A stretch of DNA of 64,000 bases from Elysia chlorotica (GCA_003991915.1 RQTK01000205.1:296579-360578), one strand, 5' to 3'; positions 37,211-48,566 are shown, counted from the first letter of the stretch. Notes: generated from the letters alone by a model not told the origin. Numbers and translations: made by a program.

Positions 37211-38452
37211 CTAAAATATAGAGAGACCTTTATTGTTGACAGTTACCGGAAGCAGATATTTACAGCAGCGACCTGGATCTAAGAGAATCACAAAATGTCA
37301 TTCTGGTCCATACAACACTTGCCTGGGAAGTGCTAGAGCGAGTAAACTGTTGGTAACATGACATAATACAGAGATAAATCAAAAGTAACATGTAACTTAC
37401 ATTGGGGCTTATGATGCTTGCTCTTAAACAGCCAAGTTTGACGATAGTCGAATTTACAAAATGGATGCCATACGTCTGTTTCGGATGGGTCAACATTTAT
37501 AATAGGAAATTAAGATTTTGATTGTATAAAACTTAGCGAAGAACCATAATTATCTTTAAAATATCGCAAATTTCATAGGCATTGTCAAATCATTTTTTTG
37601 GGTCTGAAAACAGGGTGGTTTCATAGTCATAAACGTCATCTACTCTAGACAAAATCGTTTTAATCGTTAAATGTTACCCACAAAAGAATATAGTATATGG
37701 GCTTAGAGTTACTACTTACATATAATACTATGTAGACTACATCGGTTGCATTGCAGGATTTACCCTTCTTGTCAGACTTACATTCATTTCTGTTTTGATC
37801 AGCTATGTTCCATGCGATGCCTTTTTGTTGGACTTTGACAATGAGATCCCCCTGATTTCTCATAATCTCTTCCTCTTGATCTTTTTCACCTCTTATATGC
37901 TAGCCTTCAACATTATAGTCCATTTGTTGTTGTTGTTCTAGTTACACGCCCCACAACTATCTAATAATTTTTTTGTTTCATCACAAAGTTTACGGTTTAT
38001 TTCTCCCAATATCTTAACTTTTTCGTTTATGAAATATTTATCTACGGAACGGGCACCTTCGCTTTGAGGACGAATGAAAGAGATAAAAGGCAAATGGCAA
38101 AGAAACTATGATGACCGTGTTGAGGACTAGTGGAGAACAATAATACACACATTCAAGAAAAAGTATATGACACACACACTTTTTTTAACTAGGAAAGAAA
38201 ACAATGGTCTTGTTTAGCTACAACTTTAATTATTTTGATAATATCTATTCACAGTACTATCAGGTTTGTAACACAATAAAAAAACACCTGTATTAATTTT
38301 TTTAGTAAATTAACAGGTTTATGTATTCCATTGATTTTTAAAACTTTTAGACATTTGGTTCACAAATTACAAAACATTAAATCTGCCTTTCAATATGCAA
38401 ACATATGAAATTTAAAGTTACATATAAAAAAGAAAGCAAGAAAGGAAAACAT
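37211..38452 (-). CDS. Predicted small secreted cysteine-containing protein, five exons (unit B)
   Basis: Read on the minus strand, exons are 38422-38452, 37946-38056, 37782-37889, 37401-37475 and 37211-37278. Every intron is phase 1, and the sum is 393 nt (130 residues plus stop). Exon 1 encodes a hydrophobic start (MFSFLAFFFI) suited to a signal peptide. Exon 2 is a charged helix-like segment (KVKILGEINRKLCDE, ending LLDSCGAC across the junction). Exon 3 holds DLIVKVQQKGIAWNIADQ. Exon 4 holds VWHPFCKFDYRQTWLF. Exon 5 holds YPGRCCKYLLPV and a short tail ending at TAG, with AATAAA inside the tail codons. The mature chain would have about six cysteines. The weakest link is the 56-nt intron between exons 2 and 3, which lacks a pyrimidine tract; the junctions of exons 4 and 5 are good (cag/gtaagt, ctcttag). 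No family is recognised; YPGRCC only faintly recalls the end of VWC-type domains. The duplicated, diverged state suggests fast birth and death. This is a prediction by eye. Confidence 0.5.
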
Positions 38453-38502
38453 TGAGATAAATGTTTATATGATAATGGGAATGAAACGATGACGAGGGAT
38501 GA

Positions 38503-40149
38503 AGGATAAGTTAAAAAGGGTCGCTTAAAACACGAGGGAATTTTCCTTAGGAATTTTATATACTTACGCCTCATATGTTACCTAAGGTCATCTATAATTA
38601 TAAAGCCATTACTATGCAAATTTGTAAATAATGTATTTTTTTTTAACAATGGTTTTTTTAATCTCTCTATTATCAGCCAAAAAAATTATTGTTTTTATTC
38701 AAAAAAGAACAAAAAAAAACACAATGCATGTGGTACTTACATTGATGCTTGTTACAGGACTAAAGTGCCACTATCATTTTTTTTTTAATATCAACAAGTA
38801 TCTATCGGAATCTGCTAGTTATAAATGTATCATTTTATCTATTTTAAACTTTTCGCCGCAAGTGTTAAAAAAACAACAACAAAAAATAACAAACAAAACA
38901 GGAAGCATACGTGTCAGTTGGAAGATATAAAGACATTTTCAGTGGTATCATATATCTTTTTACATTTAATACCCCAAACTGAAGACAATAAAATACAGCA
39001 AATGGTGTCAGAGATGGCAGAAAGTTTAGGCACTGAATAAACTTAATATCCAACATGTACGTGCATGCACTTTCACTGATCTGGCTTGTTTAAGGTCCGA
39101 CTACATTGCACGCCGCTAAGCAATGTTTATAGTACTTTGTCTTTGTAACGTGTTGCCTCATATCATCTGCCCAACAGCTGAAAATCTCCACGATTTTTTA
39201 AACCAAATATTCGAGAAACACACTTTTTACAAGACAAAATGAACATGCAAAGCTCCGTTCAGTTATCCCAATGTATGTACAAGCATGTAACTTGTCAACA
39301 CGCTGTCAAACGATCCCCGTAAACGTCCTGGAAAAGTGTGATGATCGTCAGAGAAATTACTGTTTAAGGTTTGATATTAAAACGGTACCCAAAAATGTTG
39401 TAGACAAAGCCAGATACACATGGGACGCGAAGAGATCGTTTTTTCATCAATAGCCCTTTTCACTGTATTTATATGCATAAATTTGATAGTGATATGTGGA
39501 AAATAGCTAGCTGGAACAGATTATGGCTGTATATTTTAGAAGATTAATTTGTAAATGTAATTCAAGCAACATTGTAGTACAGATAATCTCCATGTTACAG
39601 TTTGCACATCAATTGAAAATGAAATACAAAAAGAAATAACACAACGACAACAAAACAAGTTTAAATTTTTTTAATCTCTACTAATTCATTATTTCCCTCT
39701 CCGTATCTCTTATAATTGTATCGAATATAAAGGTCATGGATATTAGAGTGAGAACAGAATAATATCACCATTTCTCATTACTCGACAATACGTTATTCAC
39801 AGTTTCGACTTTCTTCATGTTGTTGTTTTTTTAATATAAAAAAGCGTCATGTTTGTCTTTACGCAATCCCAGAACCAATTACATCCTTGTTTATAAAATA
39901 TTCAATAACAAAGCATTTTGCATAGCCCTAGCATCAGTTGCAAGAAATAGAACTTTTACATTATTATTATTTTTTTTTTCAAATTCCAGCATGTGGCTTT
40001 ATCGCAACAGGATAGAAGAGAATATGATATTTCAATCATATGTCTCGAGCCAAAAGTAAAACAGAGTTTTTAATTTGAAAAGAAAAATAATGTCCTTACT
40101 TAATATGTCTCAGTATTTCCTCATGTGCTATCACTATTTTTCTTCCATA
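38503..40149. other. No gene recognised; one unclassified frame
   Basis: Mostly AT-rich. A frame at 39271-39453 (plus, 60 codons, ending WDAKRSFFHQ) has balanced composition and three cysteines, but I find no acceptor or partner exon that would make it a gene. Confidence 0.3.
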
Positions 40150-40151
40150 TG

Positions 40152-40214
<63 letters not shown>

Positions 40215-40225
40215 TTCTATATTTC
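40150..40225. repeat. CT microsatellite
   Basis: (CT)n with two TTT interruptions, followed by imperfect TCTAT sequence. Confidence 0.9.
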
Positions 40226-40839
40226 ATTATTTATCTCTATTAATGTATTTCTATATGAGTTAATCTTAAATATTATCTGTTATCCCCAGTCGCTAGGTTA
40301 TTTTTCTCCATTTATATGTATGTCATTTCTCACCCATTTTTTTTCTTTCTATCATCTATCCCTTTCTGTCTATCTCTCTTTCTCTCGCCCTCCCTCTATC
40401 TAGCAGTTCCTTTTTTACACATGAATTATTAGTTTAACCCCAGCCGTGTGCTATCATAACACGACAGCACCAATTGCTTATCGCATTTTAGATAATTTCG
40501 ACGAACCATAAAAAAGACGCAAGAAAGGAAAGTTAAAAACAGAACAATAAAAAGGAGTTAGGTTAAGTTGAGTTGCTTTTCTTGCCTAAAGTTCAAAGTC
40601 AGCACTTTTTTTATACTATGCTCTACTACAAGAAGAAAGAAAGCAGGTATCAAAATTACTTCATGACCTTCGATGTAACCGGAATTTCGTATTACCACCA
40701 ATACACTTATTTTTCTAAATAACGTGTTTTTTTGGCACGCAAAAAACACTAATAGAATTCCAAAAGGTTGAAGAAAAAAACGCCTGCTCACAGGTCAAGT
40801 ATGAGCCGGACTGTTAACGGTTTTTGAAAAGCATTCTTG

Positions 40840-41013
40840 TATGAAGAGATCTCATGAATGATCCGCTGGCATGTTGATGGTCTGGTGGTTCTGTTTACCT
40901 TCCAGAACCATCTCGACCCGTGAGAAGATGGAGTGGCCTCTTATGATGACAGTTATGGACTGACCTGTTCTGGCATTAGAGATCTTGCGATAAAGGTATT
41001 CAAAGCGAAAATG
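40840..41013 (-). pseudogene. Exon-like reading frame, Ig-like appearance, unclassified
   Basis: The minus strand stays open for about 57 codons up to a TGA at about 40856. It includes ISNARTGQSITVIIRG, SIFSRVEMVLEG and NHQTINMPADHS. An exon could be delimited at 40899-40983 by an acceptor-like cgcaag and the donor gtaaac. The alternating hydrophobic strands after TGQS recall an extracellular beta-sandwich, but no family is identifiable. A SINE inserted immediately upstream (41026-41291) would have separated it from anything further 5'. It may be an exon of a dispersed gene, a fragment or a repeat-encoded frame. Confidence 0.3.
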
Positions 41014-41303
41014 AAGACGGTAGGTTGAGTTGAACTAGTTGGATAAAAATATTTAATGTAAGCACTATCATTAAGAGCTATATTTTAGACGGCTCCCAAA
41101 ACTTAAGTCTTCCCACATAGACATATCGGGGATGCAAAAACGCATGTCTCAGCCGGTAACATTATACTTACACCGATGCAAACCAGTAGGGGATGAAATT
41201 GGACAAATCAACTTTTTATCGATCGTGAGTTTTGAACCACGGACCTCTCATTTGGTAGAACAACGCTCTGCCACAGTAGACACTTCGCCACAAGACGGTA
41301 GGT
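41014..41303 (-). mobile_element. SINE with a 12-bp target-site duplication
   Basis: aagacggtaggt occurs at 41014-41025 and exactly again at 41292-41303, framing a minus-strand SINE of about 266 bp. The element shows gagttgaactagttgg (tail), atattttagacggctcccaa, tgtctcagccggtaacatta, caccgatgcaaaccagtagg, the B-box ttttgaaccacgg and the A-box aacgctctgcca. The duplication proves LINE-type target-primed insertion and fixes the element's true ends. Confidence 0.88.
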
Positions 41304-41311
41304 AAGAGAAT

Positions 41312-41425
41312 TGGAAGCGGCGTCTAATCGTATATTTATTCTAGACTCACGAAGCCAATAAGCATGAAAGAACCCTTAGACCTAAGGGGCGTAATTATGT
41401 CATCCGATATTATTGCATGGATCGC
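41312..41425. repeat. Dispersed repeat of unnamed family, copy 3
   Basis: gtctaatcgta, ttctagactcacgaagccaa, taaggggcgtaattatgtca and tccgatattattgcatgg match in order the copies at 8508 and 20058. The SINE at 41026 was inserted at its edge. Confidence 0.5.
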
Positions 41426-42024
41426 AAAACATGTGTTGCTAGAAACGGAGTTACTCAGCATGATCACGGTAAAGGAGTTTCTTAACTTGGCAACTTAGAG
41501 AGCTAATGTTGTAAGATTTGGCCCAAGACTCCAAAGAGGCGGCATTGAAGTGTCACTTTTACAGTGCCCGGCCCAATCTATTGGCTGGAAACGTGTTTCT
41601 GTCCAATTCTAATTAGCTGTCAGCGGGACAAGCACACTTAACTCTTGCTATAATATGTAAAAGAACAGTACAGTGGTATATGAGGGTCATAACTAAATGT
41701 ATTATATACCATTATCTTATCTCTTGCCCTTTGGAGAAGGTACCGACTTAAATACAGTATAATGTAACACTTTTAAAACCACTGAATGCGCCATATTCTA
41801 CGTTACTTTTCTTTTTTCTCTGTTTTAGTATCAACATATTCCATTTGCGTCAGTGTCAAAAGTATCTATGAAATACATGTCAAAGGCCTAGTTTGGTTTG
41901 CTGAATGTAAGGAAATGTCAGAAAGTTATATCAACGAATGTATGTTTTTAAAACCGTGTTAACACAACTAAATAGCACACTAAGTTAATAATTTAAAGCA
42001 CTTTATTGTTTTTTTCTTTTAAGG
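41426..42024. other. No gene recognised; GC-balanced at 41450-41640
   Basis: A patch of near-even composition (41450-41640) continues from the dispersed repeat and may belong to it. The rest is AT-rich. Confidence 0.3.
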
Positions 42025-42277
42025 GGGGCGCGATCGCTCTGGGGTAGAACATCAGCTTCCGACGCAAAAGGTCCGAGTTCTAGCCCTGGCGAATACACTC
42101 CCTACTGGTTGGATCGGTGTCAGTTTAATGTGACCTGCTGAGACAGTAGTCATGTTATCCCCGCCCTGTCTCCTGTGTGGCAGCACATAAAAGTGTCAGG
42201 GGTCAGTCTTGGGGCCCGTCCACAATATAGTCTATTTTGTGCTGATGTTGGACGTTAAATCAACTCAACTCAACTCT
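42025..42277 (+). mobile_element. tRNA-derived SINE, full length
   Basis: This is the most complete plus-strand copy. The head gggcgcgatcgctctggggt, agaacatcagcttccgacgc carries the A-box, and gtccgagttctagccc is a B-box. The core follows (ctactggttggatcggtgtc, gtgacctgctgagacag, gtgtggcagcacataaaagt, ggggcccgtccacaatatag) and the 3' end gatgttggacgttaaatc with an (AACTC)n tail. Possible imperfect flanking duplications are tttttcttttaa and tttttcattttaa. Confidence 0.88.
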
Positions 42278-43786
42278 TTTTCATTTTAACTTCAAAAAGT
42301 GGCTTAGGTTTTTGTAGCAAATAAGTGTTCTTTCTAACACAGATTTATATGAAACATGATACTATAGTAAAAAGCTTGAGCAGTAGGTTTTTGACCCAAC
42401 CCCCAGATAAAAAACACACACACACACACACAACGAATAGAAAAGACAAAAAAAAATAAGGAAAAAGAGAAGAAGAAAAAAAAAGGCATCAAAACGTTTT
42501 AAAATAAGATTTTTTTTTCTTTTTTCCCTTTTTTTAGTATTTCACTTTTTCGAAAATAACCGCTAAAATAGAAGTTTCCAGGTCCTGGATGTGGGATGTA
42601 AGAGCCAACAAAAACATAGCGATGGGGTGTACCATCTTTTTATGCCAATCACACTTCACCGGCGGACCGCCAAATCTTAAGGCAGAACGGACACCCCCTT
42701 TTCTATGTAGGTCACTCCTTAAGAAAAAAATAGAATAATTATAAAACAGGCATTTTTGTAAAACTTTTTTCCTTTTTTCATATACATCATGGGCACAATA
42801 ATAACCGTTATTGTGCTGACGTGCCGTAAAACAAACTCAGCTCAACTGTTTTTATCTTTTCATAATATCTTGTTTTGGGGAAAGCTACCTAGTGATTTAA
42901 GTTCTTGGCTACTTGTGTTTGAAAGAAATAAAAAATAAAAAATCCTTATGGATACTTTTCACTCCTAGGTTCACTAAGTACTAGATGAACTAATTTTTAA
43001 AAGGATTTTAAAAGAGCTTTGCTTTCTACGCATTGAAAAACGGCAGCACTTAGGCTATTGCAGAGCACTGAGTACTAGGTTTTTTAGTATAACATTATCA
43101 AGTATCAAAATATTGTTCTGCATGCTGTTTAAAAATCAAACGAAATATCGCACGCTTAAAATGTTCGCATCACTTTTTGCGGAATCTTGATTTCGTTTTT
43201 CGATTGAAGTCACGAATTTTCAACATTTGTAACTTTTGCCGGTCAGCTGATTGTTTGACTTCGAGGTGTAACAAGCCTTTTTTGTTTCAATGGTGATCAT
43301 ATTAACATTTGTTGGTATTATTTTTCTTGTCGAATGTTTTAAGAATCCTCATAAATGTAGATCTATATTGTAACAAGTCATTAACAAATCTAGATTAGGC
43401 CCAGGCATATTTCATTTATTACCTGAATCTTGGCTTTACCAAAATTAATTTTCAAGAGCCATGCCTGGATCTAAAATGGCTCTCAAACAACGCCTGCTCA
43501 GACTCTAGATCTAAAAATCAATATCAGTATTCAGAAGATTTTTTTTTAATTCCCCTTAGGCAAACGAGGGTTACGCATACAACTATATTGTAGACACTTG
43601 GCACACAGTCAACATAGAGACAACTATTTATTATTCCATTTTTTTTCATCTTAGCCAAGATCCTTTATCTTCTACCAATGATCCTGTCATAAGGTGGGAA
43701 ACTTAAACCTAGGTGAGATCTTAGTTCTGTGCATAATACACACGCCGAAAAAATCTCTCAGGAGAACATAGGAGATGTAAATCGAG
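42278..43786. other. No gene recognised; (CA)n at 42414-42432
   Basis: AT-rich with poly-A and poly-T runs. A short tail-like word cgtaaaacaaactcagctca (about 42829) resembles cctgtaaaacaaactcactca at about 25449, hinting at another repeat's 3' end. Confidence 0.3.
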
Positions 43787-43862
43787 AGATAGAGAGAGAG
43801 AGAAAGAAAGAGAGAGATGGAGAGAGTGAAAGAGAGAGAGGGAGAGAGAGAGCGAGAGCTCC
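43787..43862. repeat. GA-rich microsatellite
   Basis: Imperfect (GA)n with AAGA and GATGGA interruptions. Confidence 0.85.
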
Positions 43863-43893
43863 TAGAGAGCAAGGTCTCTCCATACAAAAACAA

Positions 43894-43965
43894 GGGTCTG
43901 TGGTGTAGTGGTTATCATGTCTGCTTTACACCCTGAAGGTCGGGAGGTCGAAGCTTGCCAGATGT
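43894..43965 (+). pseudogene. tRNA-Val(TAC)-like pseudogene
   Basis: gggtctgtggtgtagtggtt, atcatgtctgctttacaccc, tgaaggtcgggaggtcgaag and cttgccagatgt fit the tRNA layout, with the A-box GTGTAGTGGTTATCATG, a TTTACAC anticodon loop (TAC) and a T-loop-like ggtcgaag. It is followed by a T-run. The anticodon, T and acceptor stems each contain mismatches, so it is unlikely to be functional. No SINE core follows, unlike the other tRNA-like sequences here. Confidence 0.65.
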
Positions 43966-44575
43966 TTTTTTTTTTAATAGAAAAATACATGTTTTATTGA
44001 CTTAACCCCATTTTTTGCATTTAGCCTTTGATAAATCGTGGTCGTTTTTTCCTGTGGGTTGAAATGCTATTACAGTTTCAAATTCTTGATAGATTTAGCC
44101 TCAGAAAGAATCTTTCTTTTTTAGAGAACTGTTTACATCGGCGGTCAGTGTTTTTCTTAGTTGACATGCTATAAACGTTACCAAAGTGATGATGTAATTC
44201 AATCTTTTGACTTTTAACAAATGCCAGTCTCTATTATTTTAATCTAATATGTAGAGATATAAAAATATAGATTTCATGACTAACACTAATAGCCAGAACA
44301 GAAAGGTTACCTTTTAAAAAAAAGGTATTGAATCTTTTCCCATGAACGGGTATCCCAGCATGTTGAAAAATAAAGCACATATCCAAAAAGAATGTTCCTG
44401 AATATTAATCTTGGAGGTATTTTTACGCCGATATAAAAAGATCATTGGAAAACGGACATCAACGGACTCATTTTGGAATCAAGATAAAACAACGAGTTTT
44501 TTTTTTCAATTGCAAACTTATAAAGTTGATTAGGTGGTTTGTTTGCAGAGAGTATAAAAAAGAAACACAGATAAT
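43966..44575. other. No gene recognised
   Basis: AT-rich DNA without supported features. Confidence 0.4.
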
Positions 44576-44692
44576 GGATTGTAACGACAATACAATAGTA
44601 AACTTAAAGCGATCTTGAAAATGAGATAGTGTAACGGATTGTAACGACAATACAATAGTAAACTTAAAGCGATCTTGAAAATGAGATAGTGT
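44576..44692. repeat. Perfect two-copy 60-bp tandem duplication
   Basis: ggattgtaacgacaatacaa and the following 37 bases are repeated without a mismatch at a period of exactly 60 bp (44576-44635, 44636-44692). The absence of divergence implies a very recent event or an assembly duplication. Confidence 0.95.
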
Positions 44693-45471
44693 CATAAAAG
44701 ACTACAAAAGTTTCAAAGTAAGTCGTTCATATGTATTTTTTTAATAAAAGAAGTTTGTCTAACGACAGTCAAGACTTTTGACTGCATATGCAATAAATGT
44801 CCATCATCTTGTTAAACCTGTTTTGTATGTTTAAAAAAGCAAAGTTAGGGAAATTCTTATACATATCAAGCAAAACAAGTAATTATGCAGAAAAATATTT
44901 CCAGCAACGTATCCGTTTTGTAAAAATATCGTTTGTTTTCATAATATTTCTCATCATCGCTTGCTGCAGTAATACATAAAAAAGTTGAGCACTGTAAAAT
45001 CTGATTAAATTTAAAAAAAAAACAAAAAAAAACTCATTACACGTATTATTATATAATTCATATTTTATCCTTATATGTAAATGTTTTTTTTTTTATTTTA
45101 ATTTTATTGAAATTGTATTTACATTTTTATAACTCTTCTTTATATTAATTGAGCACTTTTCTTTTGTTATATTTTAATTGCAAACGTTGTCATTAACACA
45201 CCAGAAAAATGGAAAAGCCAAATGTTTAAAAAAAATAGTCCTAGGGAAATATACGTGGTAAATTTCACCATACCCTTAAAAAATAAATGGCGGGGCAAGA
45301 TATAGCCCAGGTTAGCTGCTCTTTGCTAGTGAATAGATGGTCTTAGATAATAGGCTTCCATGCTATATGGGTTGAGTACCAAAATCGTTCACAAGTTCTT
45401 AGCTTTGTTTGTTAGGGCTGGAACCTAAATTAAAGATCTCGTACATAACTTTCATAGACTGGGGAGGGGGG
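44693..45471. other. No gene recognised
   Basis: AT-rich; the 60-codon frame at 44797-44979 has no recognisable features. Confidence 0.4.
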
Positions 45472-45720
45472 AGGGGCGAACTAGCCCAAGTGGTAGAGAG
45501 TTGGTCTCCAAAGCGGAAGGTCCCTGGTTCGAAACCTACGATCCTTCGTCCCCTGCTAGTTTAGTCGATTTTAGTATAATGTGACCGTTTGAGACGAGAG
45601 CCATGGTATCCCCCTCTGTCTCTGTAAAGCACAACGTAAAATTGGTAGACGTTAGTTTAAGGACCTGTCCGAAATACGTGTATAGCTTATATTGATTACA
45701 TTCGTCGCCAAGCAACATAA
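45472..45720 (+). mobile_element. tRNA-derived SINE with well-preserved head
   Basis: gggcgaactagcccaagtgg, tagagagttggtctccaaag, cggaaggtccctggttcgaa, acctacg is the best A-box/B-box pair among the copies (TAGCCCAAGTGG and GGTTCGAAACC). The core is more degraded (gtgaccgtttgagacgagag, catggtatccccctctgtct), and the 3' end is only faintly recognisable. Confidence 0.75.
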
Positions 45721-46311
45721 AAAACTGGCTTTAATGGGATTGCTTGTATAGAAAATGACTTTTCCTGGTAAGCAAATAAAAACAAGAGCCTACTTTTATA
45801 ATTATAATAATACAATAATGTAACCGCAACAATGATGACCCTTGGATAAAAATATGATCCAAGGGATATAACCAATGCTTAACTAAATCATTATGTAAAT
45901 GATTAAGCCTACGTCCCTTAAAATATTAAATTTTAACATTTTCAAGACTCTATTGTTGTTTAATTTCCTTTTCTTTAAATAGTAAATCGTCCATGGCCTA
46001 AAAGAAAACTAATTTGGTCGATTTAAAAGTGCTCGTTCTAACTTAACTATCGACAATGAACAATGTCTATGGGTGAAAACATTTTAAAAGATGTCAAGAG
46101 AGATAAGCTAAAAATGTTGACAGCATATCTTGTTAGGTACACATGGCATATGATTCTCAATGATTTAATGCGACTAGTGATTACGCCCGTCAATGAGTAA
46201 GACCTGCATTTTTTACGTTTCCAACTTGGATAGTAGATTATTATTTCTTTCAAGAGTTTACACGCCTGAAGTTATGGTCTTGTCCAGTCTTCTCCCAACG
46301 ACATAAAATGT

Positions 46312-46313
<2 letters not shown>
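45721..46313. other. No gene recognised
   Basis: AT-rich DNA without supported features. Confidence 0.4.
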
Positions 46314-46379
<66 letters not shown>

Positions 46380-46511
46380 CAGACAGACAGACAGAGAAAG
46401 AGAGAGACAACAGAGAGACAGAGAGAGAGAGAGAGAGACGGGTGAAGAGAGAGAGAGAGAGAGAGAGAGAGGCAGAGAGAGAGACAGAGACAGAGAGACG
46501 GAGTAACAGAG

Positions 46512-46553
<42 letters not shown>

Positions 46554-46672
46554 CAGAGAGACAGTAACAGAGACAGACAGACAGATAGAAAAACAGAGAG
46601 ACAAACAGACAGAGACAGAGGGTGACAGAGAGAGAGGGACATAGAGACAGAGAGACAAAGAGAGAGAAATAA
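46314..46672. repeat. Long GA-rich compound microsatellite
   Basis: (GA)n interspersed with GACA and GAGACAGA units over about 360 bp. The long minus-strand Ser-Leu frames are repeat translation. Confidence 0.9.
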
Positions 46673-48357
46673 TGTTCCTCTGGAGATGTTGGAAAGTTAG
46701 TCAGCCTGTCCTGTCTCGGTTCTAGCCAATAGACGTCCGAACTTTACTTTATTATCTATTTTTTATTATCAAATAAATTATATGTAGCTTTAATTATATT
46801 CCTGCCTGGTGTGAACATCCTGGAATTGCCATCTATCATCTGGTCATATCGACTTTCACTTCCGAGCACCCAGTCCTCAAGTTATCCTAAGTAACGATCG
46901 CAGGCCTTCAAGAACTTGCTGCTTTGAGCCAGCTGTTCATTATCGTAGCTGTGACCAGCCTGCCTGACCTTTATCGTCTTTGATGTCTGCTGTTGCCGCC
47001 CCGGTGATCAGCCTCTTTATCCGTCTTTGTGATCGTCATCATCGTCGGATTGCCATCTTTGACGGTTGTCATTGAATCGTCATCGTTGGATCGTCATCCC
47101 TGGATCGTTATCGTTGGATCGAAAATATAATGAAAAACTATCTTGACTGAAGATGAGACTGTTGAAATTGCCGATACTTATTATTATAATCACACGAAAA
47201 TTTAAAAAAATCATATAATTTAATATTCCGAAATCATCAATTTATGCTCAATTATCAATGCATCACTCAGTCCTTAACTTCAGTTTTAAGCCACGCTCAC
47301 AAGTCTTGTTATCAACAATGCATTACTTGAGCCTTTTTTGTTCAAGTTAAGTTCATGGTGAAAAATTCTTTGATCTTAGTAAAGTCCACAACAAATTGCT
47401 GCGATCAATCAAGCGTATTGATATTCAGTAGCCCTAAACTGCCAGTCATACCCACGCAATCTCGCCATATCCATATACTTACATGGATTGTATACGTGCC
47501 TAACATATAACCAATGGCCATCTCTACATATTAAAAAAAAGATTTCCTGGGTTAGTGGTTAGTGTAGTTATACCACTAAGAAATTACAATGTTTTGTAAA
47601 TGTTGGTAAGTTTAACGTTTTACAAGCTCAAAATAGTAAACGGACACAACTTCAATGAAAATTGAAACACAGGTATACTGTCGGCTAACAAAAAAATTGT
47701 GCAAGAAAGTTTAGTTTAAACATGGATTCAACCCACTCTTTCTTTAATTTGCGTATAGAAAATTGATATATTGTTATTCTCTCAAGGTCCCTTTTTCAGT
47801 CCCCCTCCTATTTTCTCATTTTGTTTAGTATTAGCTTTGTGGTTTGATCAACTTGAGCAATCTTTTGATATCGCACGGTATGTTTGAGAAATGTCGAAAG
47901 TCAAGCCAATAACACTAATTCTGTAAAGACGGATTCTTTGCCAAGGCTAGTTTGCGGACCCGGTTAGGAATGGGTGTTACACTAAAGGCCAAAGTAATTA
48001 ACAAATTTTCGTAACGATTATTGAATCCAACAGCTGCTTATTTCTCATGCAGCCTTGGATGCTGTGCTAGTGAGTGAGCCACGAACAGAAACTTGTTATA
48101 AGGGAATAACTACAACTAAAAATTAAAATGGATAAAGCTTTCCAATGTATGGTGATTTTTCAAATATGAAACAAAAAAACAAACATACCTCTACAAAAGT
48201 AAAAAAGTCGGTGTTGCATGATAAACAAGATGTGCCTCTTAGATTGTCGGGCTGTTCTATGTATGGCAATTCTGATGGAAAACATCGCACTTTTCAAGGC
48301 CGAGTTAAGGTAAATTCTATACCATAAGAACTCATGATCTGATTCTTTCCTCTTTTG
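46673..48357. other. GC-richer segment with short minisatellite; no gene assigned
   Basis: Bases 46800-47120 are notably GC-richer. They end in a short array of variants of ggatcgtcatcgtt (about 47035-47120). The segment could be an untranslated exon, a promoter region or a repeat end. The first (signal-peptide) exon of the lectin gene should lie upstream of 49132, but I could not identify it here. Confidence 0.35.

Positions 48358-48566
<209 letters not shown>

Larger units (their letters stand above)
35883..38502. repeat. Two-unit tandem duplication, ~1.3 kb each
   Basis: Unit A (35883-37172) and unit B (37173-38502) both start acacacacatatacagtaac and end gaaacgatgacgagggatga. They align over their whole length with indels, by eye at about 90% identity. 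Each carries the same set of exon-like segments on the minus strand (separate entries). Confidence 0.93.

Noticed and set aside
44468-44695. Frame with a duplicated 20-residue segment
   Set aside because: The repetition is simply the 60-bp DNA duplication, which is a multiple of three; no other coding sign.
47355-47520. ATG with short hydrophobic start as the lectin signal-peptide exon
   Set aside because: The hydrophobic run is too weak and no donor in the required phase follows.
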